The position numbers and the translations under genes were made by a program. From assembly GCF_017829975.1 (NCBI RefSeq), contig NZ_JAEEGA010000029.1, positions 1 to 38,613 of the forward strand: a stretch of 38,613 nucleotides of DNA. Reading direction: 5' to 3'. Each line of letters begins with the position of its first letter. Position 1 is the stretch's first letter. The DNA is from Vagococcus allomyrinae. Its GTDB lineage: Bacteria; Bacillota; Bacilli; Lactobacillales; Vagococcaceae. Below, in pieces: positions 35,257 through 38,613 of the stretch. A model generated the notes under the pieces. That model ran no database searches, had not been told where the DNA came from, and worked only from the letters and a program-made list of their open reading frames with translations.

Positions 35257-36147
35257 TTATTTCACCTCCCCGTCTAAGCCACGCTCTACTTTCATAGAAG
35301 TAATTGGAATGTAATTTAACTGCTCCACCACATTCTTTTGAACGTCATCTGTTAAAATGTATTCAATAAACGCTGTGACTTCTTTTGGTGCGTCTTTAGC
35401 GGTATACATGTGTTCGTAAGACCAAATTTTCCAAGAATTATCCGCAACATTTTCTGGTGTTGGTTTCACATCATCGACAGATAAACCAAGCAACCCTTCA
35501 TCAATATATGAAAATGCTAAGTAACTAATGGCGCCTGGTGTTTCAGCAACTATTTTGCGAACGGTTCCTGACGAGTCTTGTTCTTGCGAACTGACTGGTT
35601 GTTGGCCATCGAGTGCCCACTTTTCAAATGTCGCACGCGTACCACTGCCAGCGGCCCGATTAACAACTAAAATTTCTTGATCTTTCCCGCCAACCTCTTG
35701 CCAGTTTTTGATTTTTCCAGTAAAGATATCAACTAATTGAGCCGAAGTTAAGTTAGTCACGCCCACTTCTTTATTTGCTACTGGGGCAATTCCCACCACC
35801 GCTATTTGATGATCGGTTAAGGCCTCGGCATCAATACCGTCTTTTTCTTCTGCGTAAATATCGGAGTTACCAATTTCCACAGCTCCGGTTGACACTTGGC
35901 TCAATCCAGTGCCACTGCCGCCACCTTGAACTTCAATTGAATAGTTAGGATTATCCGTTTGATAAATATCCGCAATATTCTCCACTAAAGGCTGAAGTGC
36001 TGTTGAACCAACTGCTGTAATTTCAACTTTTTTTGAGCTTGCACTACCACTAGCCGAACTATCGCTCGATTCTGTTGCAGATGACCCACAGCCCGCCGCA
36101 ATTAATAAAACTCCGCTAAATAAAATCGTTAAAGCTATTTTTTTCAT
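35257..36147 (-). CDS. pstS: Phosphate ABC transporter substrate-binding lipoprotein PstS
   Basis: 296 residues. Lipoprotein signal with a basic start (MKKIALTILF), a hydrophobic core and the lipobox IAAGC (cysteine about 20), then a Ser/Ala-rich linker. The mature part binds phosphate through VGSTALQPL (about 46), GGGSGTGLSQV (about 73) and AAGSGTRATFEKW (about 165). ATG seven bases after AAGGAGA. The permease and ATPase genes pstC, pstA and pstB, which normally follow pstS, are absent here; phoP and phoR follow instead. The promoter region carries Pho-box-like repeats, so phosphate starvation control is likely. Confidence 0.95.
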   Translation of the reverse strand: MKKIALTILFSGVLLIAAGCGSSATESSDSSASGSASSKKVEITAVGSTALQPLVENIADIYQTDNPNYSIEVQGGGSGTGLSQVSTGAVEIGNSDIYAEEKDGIDAEALTDHQIAVVGIAPVANKEVGVTNLTSAQLVDIFTGKIKNWQEVGGKDQEILVVNRAAGSGTRATFEKWALDGQQPVSSQEQDSSGTVRKIVAETPGAISYLAFSYIDEGLLGLSVDDVKPTPENVADNSWKIWSYEHMYTAKDAPKEVTAFIEYILTDDVQKNVVEQLNYIPITSMKVERGLDGEVK

Positions 36148-36215
36148 GTGTCTTTCTCCTTCAACATTTTGAGTTGGTTGTTCCATTGATGATCGACGTT
36201 GGACGATCCATTTTT

Positions 36216-36232
36216 TGTTACATCTGGTAACA
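36216..36232. promoter_or_regulatory. Inverted repeat near the pstS transcription start
   Basis: TGTTAC and its complement GTAACA flank five bases, just downstream of the proposed pstS -10 (36238-36243, TATTCT with TGT in front on the minus strand). It fits an operator, but no regulator is identified. Confidence 0.4.
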
Positions 36233-36252
36233 CACTTAGAATAACAACTCTT

Positions 36253-36292
36253 TGTAAAAGGAAATCACGGTTATTTGTAAAATTCTTGTAAA
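36253..36292 (-). promoter_or_regulatory. Pho-box-like repeats upstream of pstS
   Basis: On the minus strand TTTACA occurs at 36287-36292, 36276-36281 and 36253-36258. The first two are 11 bases apart and the third 23 further, matching the helical-turn spacing of PhoP direct repeats (TTAACA-like) of Bacillus. They lie just upstream of the -10, where PhoP activates. Confidence 0.6.
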
Positions 36293-36302
36293 TTTATGGC
36301 GC

Positions 36303-36356
36303 TTTACTTTATTTTTACAAAAAAACTTGCACTTTTTATTACATAATTGGTACCAT
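36303..36356 (+). promoter_or_regulatory. Pho-box-like repeats and promoter of the metallophosphoesterase gene
   Basis: On the plus strand TTTACT (36303-36308) and TTTACA (36314-36319) are 11 bases apart, followed by TTGCAC (36327-36332), 18 bases and TACCAT (36351-36356) as a moderate promoter. Together with the minus-strand repeats it suggests one PhoP-bound region serving both directions. Confidence 0.45.
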
Positions 36357-36390
36357 TAACTAAAAGAAACTACTAAAGTGAGGTCACCTT

Positions 36391-37227
36391 ATGATAAAAA
36401 TAGCCTTATTATCTGATGTCCATGGCAACATTACGGCCTTAGAAGCGGTTATAAATGATGCACACGCAGAAAACGTCACAGAATTTTGGTTGATTGGGGA
36501 TTTGATTATGCCAGGCCCGGGAAGATCAGAATTATTCACCATGCTGAAACAACTTAATCTGACAGTTTTTGTAAAAGGGAATTGGGAGGATTGTTTTTTA
36601 GAAGGAATTGCAGGCGATATTGATCTAAGCCGTCCGACAGATGTCTACATCGCTCGATTGGCTCAATTTCAGTACGAACAGCTAACAAGTGAGGAGATTG
36701 CTTTTATTGAGAACTTGCCACTCCACGTCACCCGTCAAATCAACAACTTAACCATCAGCATCTCTCACAATTTGCCAGACAAGAATTACGGTCCAGCCTT
36801 GATTACCACTGCTTCGCAAGCGGAAATGGATCGCTTGACTACTAAAGGTGAAGATATTGCCATCTACGGTCATATTCATCACCAACTAATGCGCTACAGT
36901 AGTCAAGATCAACTGATTATTAATCCAGGGTCTATCGGTCAACCATTTGTTAAATGGCCTGGTTTGCGAACGGATTTGAGAGCTCAATATGCCCTACTAA
37001 CCATTGATGACAATGGCTTAGCAGATGTCCATTTCAAAAAAGTCGCTTATGATGTTCCCCATGAAATCGAACTTGCCAAACAAGCTAACTTGCCATATGT
37101 TGAGCTTTATCGTCTGTTGCTCGAAACTGGTAAAACTTATACTCATGACGAAAAAAAATTGGCTGAAATCAATCAACATTTTGATTATGTCCAAGACGTA
37201 GTCCATTTTTTAAGCAAAAAAAAATAA
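36391..37227 (+). CDS. Calcineurin-like metallophosphoesterase
   Basis: 278 residues. Metal-binding motifs in order: SDVHGN (Asp8, His10), GDLIMPGPG (about 36), GNWED (about 64), ISHNLPD (about 126) and GHIHHQ (about 168), then NPGSIGQP, typical of the YfcE/MJ0936-like Metallophos_2 group. These hydrolyse phosphodiesters or phosphate esters; the substrate is unknown. The C-terminal 70 residues after the core are an extension of uncertain function. ATG seven bases after GAGG. It diverges from pstS and the shared region has Pho-box-like repeats on its strand, so it may help scavenge phosphate (inference). Confidence 0.9.
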   Translation: MIKIALLSDVHGNITALEAVINDAHAENVTEFWLIGDLIMPGPGRSELFTMLKQLNLTVFVKGNWEDCFLEGIAGDIDLSRPTDVYIARLAQFQYEQLTSEEIAFIENLPLHVTRQINNLTISISHNLPDKNYGPALITTASQAEMDRLTTKGEDIAIYGHIHHQLMRYSSQDQLIINPGSIGQPFVKWPGLRTDLRAQYALLTIDDNGLADVHFKKVAYDVPHEIELAKQANLPYVELYRLLLETGKTYTHDEKKLAEINQHFDYVQDVVHFLSKKK

Positions 37228-37260
37228 ACAATCGGGCTATGCCACGAAGCCCGATTGTTT
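37226..37260 (+). terminator. Terminator of the metallophosphoesterase gene
   Basis: Perfect 13-bp stem (37226-37238 with 37248-37260) overlapping the stop codon, GC-rich in the middle, ending in TTT. Confidence 0.85.
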
Positions 37261-37335
37261 ACTTATTCCACGCCACTTATTTTGGTGACAGGGGGAACAA
37301 AATAATCGTTAAAACAGTTTTACTATAGTGATATG

Positions 37336-37567
37336 ATGTCACATCAGACATGACATGGCTGATGTTTTTCACCTTGGAACCCCTCTCTTATAACAACTGG
37401 TAAAGCTTGAGTTGATGCGATTTACGGCTAAAAAATTATCTGAAATATCATTTTATGTGTCACATTTCAAGTAACTCGTCTGATTTTTTTGCGGCTTGAT
37501 TCTTTCAGTCACGAACTAACTAATTGCGCGCCCATTTACTTTGCCTACCTATATTCAAACAGGTCCT
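37336..37567. repeat. 230-bp non-coding tandem repeat, copy 1
   Basis: First of three head-to-tail imperfect copies. Each begins with a dyad, here ATGTCA and TGACAT around nine bases, followed by a terminator-like ATCAG...CTGAT stem and a T-run. A core of 24 bases is best conserved (37401-37424, containing TTGATGCGATTTA). A TGTCACAT segment and ACTCGTCTGAT plus Ts end the conserved part. There is no open reading frame. Confidence 0.75.
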
Positions 37568-37795
37568 GTGTTACATCAGACATAACATGGCTGATTTTTT
37601 CCGCCTTGAACTCTCTCTCGCTCAGTAGTTTCTAAAGTTTGATTTGATGCGATTTACAGCTGTAACTTTCTCAATAACATCATTTTACATGTCGCATTAG
37701 TTGTAACTCGTCTAATTTTTGATGTAAACTCTTTAAGTCACGAGCAAATCAATTACGCGTATTTCAACTTTCACTGCCTTTATTCAAACTCTCTC
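37568..37795. repeat. 230-bp non-coding tandem repeat, copy 2
   Basis: Second copy, offset 232 bases from the first at the dyad and at the core (37633-37656). Its dyad is TGTTA/TAACA where the other copies have TGTCA/TGACA: both arms changed together, so pairing is kept. The ATCAG/CTGAT stem and T6 are present. Confidence 0.75.
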
Positions 37796-37960
37796 ATGTC
37801 ACGTCGGACATGACACGGCTGATTTTTTCCACCTTGTATTCTCTCACTTTTAGTAGCCGTTAAAGCTTGATTTGATGCGATTTAATACTGGAATTTTCTC
37901 AAAACTACCGCTAAACATGTCACATTCAATATGACACCTTAGCTTTTTTACCGCATTACT
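37796..37960. repeat. 230-bp non-coding tandem repeat, copy 3 (partial)
   Basis: Third copy, offset 228 bases from the second; core at 37861-37884. The dyad is TGTCA/TGACA, and the following stem uses G-U pairs (GTCGG with CTGAT). Similarity fades after the second dyad, TGTCA/TGACA (37918-37935), so about 70% of the unit is present. Confidence 0.7.
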
Positions 37961-38490
37961 GGTGATGGTTATAAAAAATAGGCCCCCTTCCTTTTGAGAT
38001 TTTTTAACAACTGAAATTCTTCTTTATTCTCAAAAGTCGCTATTCTAGGATTAATTCACTATTTTCTATTTTTTATCTATCAGAACGAATGATGATATTC
38101 ATTAGACAACGCCCATATCAGATCAATTCTTCGGACTAGATTAGTGACTATCAGCTATTTCTCAATTAATAACAGGCTAAATACCGGATTATACGCTTTA
38201 TTAACCTTTCAAAAGGTCTCGATTATTATCCTAACCCGAAAAAGCAACCGCTTTCTAACAGCAACAATCACCATTCTTATGACAAAGGATTCATCCACTT
38301 ACTGATAGTGATTCCCTCTTTATACTTTATTTTTACATTAATAACATTGAACATGTCAAGTCTTTTCACAATTTTTTTTTTAAATTCCATTAAATAACTA
38401 CTAAATACTGATTGATCTCTTCGATAAAAAAATCTGTCTATTTACTCTAAACTCAAACTAAGAGCCCATCAAAAAAAGAACCCAAATAGT
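37961..38490. other. 530 bases of AT-rich DNA without a credible gene
   Basis: Stop codons interrupt all frames. The only notable signals are a minus-strand promoter-like TTGACA-N18-TAAAAA (38330-38359) facing the repeat array and a short ACCTTT/AAAGGT dyad (38204-38217). No gene remnant was recognised. Confidence 0.6.
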
Positions 38491-38613
38491 GAGGCTGCTG
38501 AAAAAGTTAAATAATTAAAGTTGTATAAAATGATAGCTGTTTTATACAACTTTTTTTTGATTTTACAGACTTTTTCCGTTCAATTTGAGATAATATAGGT
38601 AGAAAAAATAAAG
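38491..38613. mobile_element. Right copy of the terminal repeat, probable IS end
   Basis: Inverted copy of 1-123 with the tip GAGGCTGCTG at 38491 facing into the window. Its internal hairpin (38517-38530 with 38540-38553, perfect 14 bp, then a T-run) is more intact than in the left copy. The element body would lie right of the window. Bases next to the two tips do not match each other, so the repeat really ends there. Confidence 0.55.

Noticed and set aside
37336-37960. CRISPR-like array
   Set aside because: Repeats are about 230 bases, imperfect and contiguous, with no short repeat/spacer pattern and no cas genes.
38209-38298. 29-codon minus-strand frame starting GTG, hydrophobic and basic (possible small toxin)
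   Set aside because: The only GAGGG ribosome site is 15 bases away and the promoter match is moderate; no antisense RNA or conserved toxin pattern is visible.

Overview
The window is about 38.6 kb of low-to-medium GC DNA from a member of the Lactobacillales. Gene content and Shine-Dalgarno-led starts point to an Enterococcaceae- or Carnobacteriaceae-like organism: an Enterococcus hirae-type copY-copZ-copA operon with cop boxes, a dinG-ypmB-aspB-asnS block, an Mga-like regulator and a heterodimeric ABC exporter. The genus cannot be fixed from sequence reading alone. Most genes are ordinary chromosomal genes, so this is not a plasmid or phage. No tRNA, rRNA, CRISPR array or complete insertion sequence was seen.

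Layout: (1) 1-123 and 38491-38613 are inverted copies of one repeat, probably the end of a multicopy IS whose body lies outside. (2) 171-5699: ffh and its partner ylxM, a DUF523 gene, a candidate structured RNA, a class I/II aminotransferase and an Mga-like regulator with a cre-like site. (3) 5901-8870: copper homeostasis (CopA exporter, CopZ chaperone, CopY repressor with two operators). (4) 9097-9882: a small membrane protein and a glyoxalase-fold protein. (5) 9925-15867: asnS, aspB, ypmB and dinG. (6) 16012-17698: a 6-phospho-beta-glucosidase behind a BglG/LicT-type antiterminator site overlapping a terminator. (7) 17963-19756: a small unknown gene, a universal stress protein, and a divergent pair (HTH regulator and OB-fold-like protein) sharing a promoter region with a LexA-like box and a separate palindrome. 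(8) 20046-23935: an ABC exporter pair behind a long leader with two terminator-like hairpins. (9) 24222-26643: a DUF975 membrane protein and a CLC-F type antiporter preceded by a fluoride riboswitch. (10) 26654-32495: a SAM methyltransferase with a structured, attenuator-like leader, a HAD phosphatase, a RibD/DHFR-like reductase, a TetR regulator, a Gfo/Idh/MocA oxidoreductase, a GNAT acetyltransferase and a COG1237 metallo-beta-lactamase-fold protein. (11) 32628-37227: pstS-phoP-phoR and a divergent metallophosphoesterase sharing an intergenic region with 11-bp-spaced Pho-box-like repeats on both strands. (12) 37261-38490: about 1.2 kb without genes, holding a tandem array of about 2.7 copies of a 230-bp non-coding repeat.

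The window is unusually rich in RNA-level control. The fluoride riboswitch and the RAT/terminator are recognisable. The leaders of the methyltransferase and the ABC exporter, and the RNA-like segment at 2762-2903, are not recognised families. The strongest candidates for something undescribed are the 230-bp repeat array, the methyltransferase leader, and the small SOS-type locus at 18802-19756.
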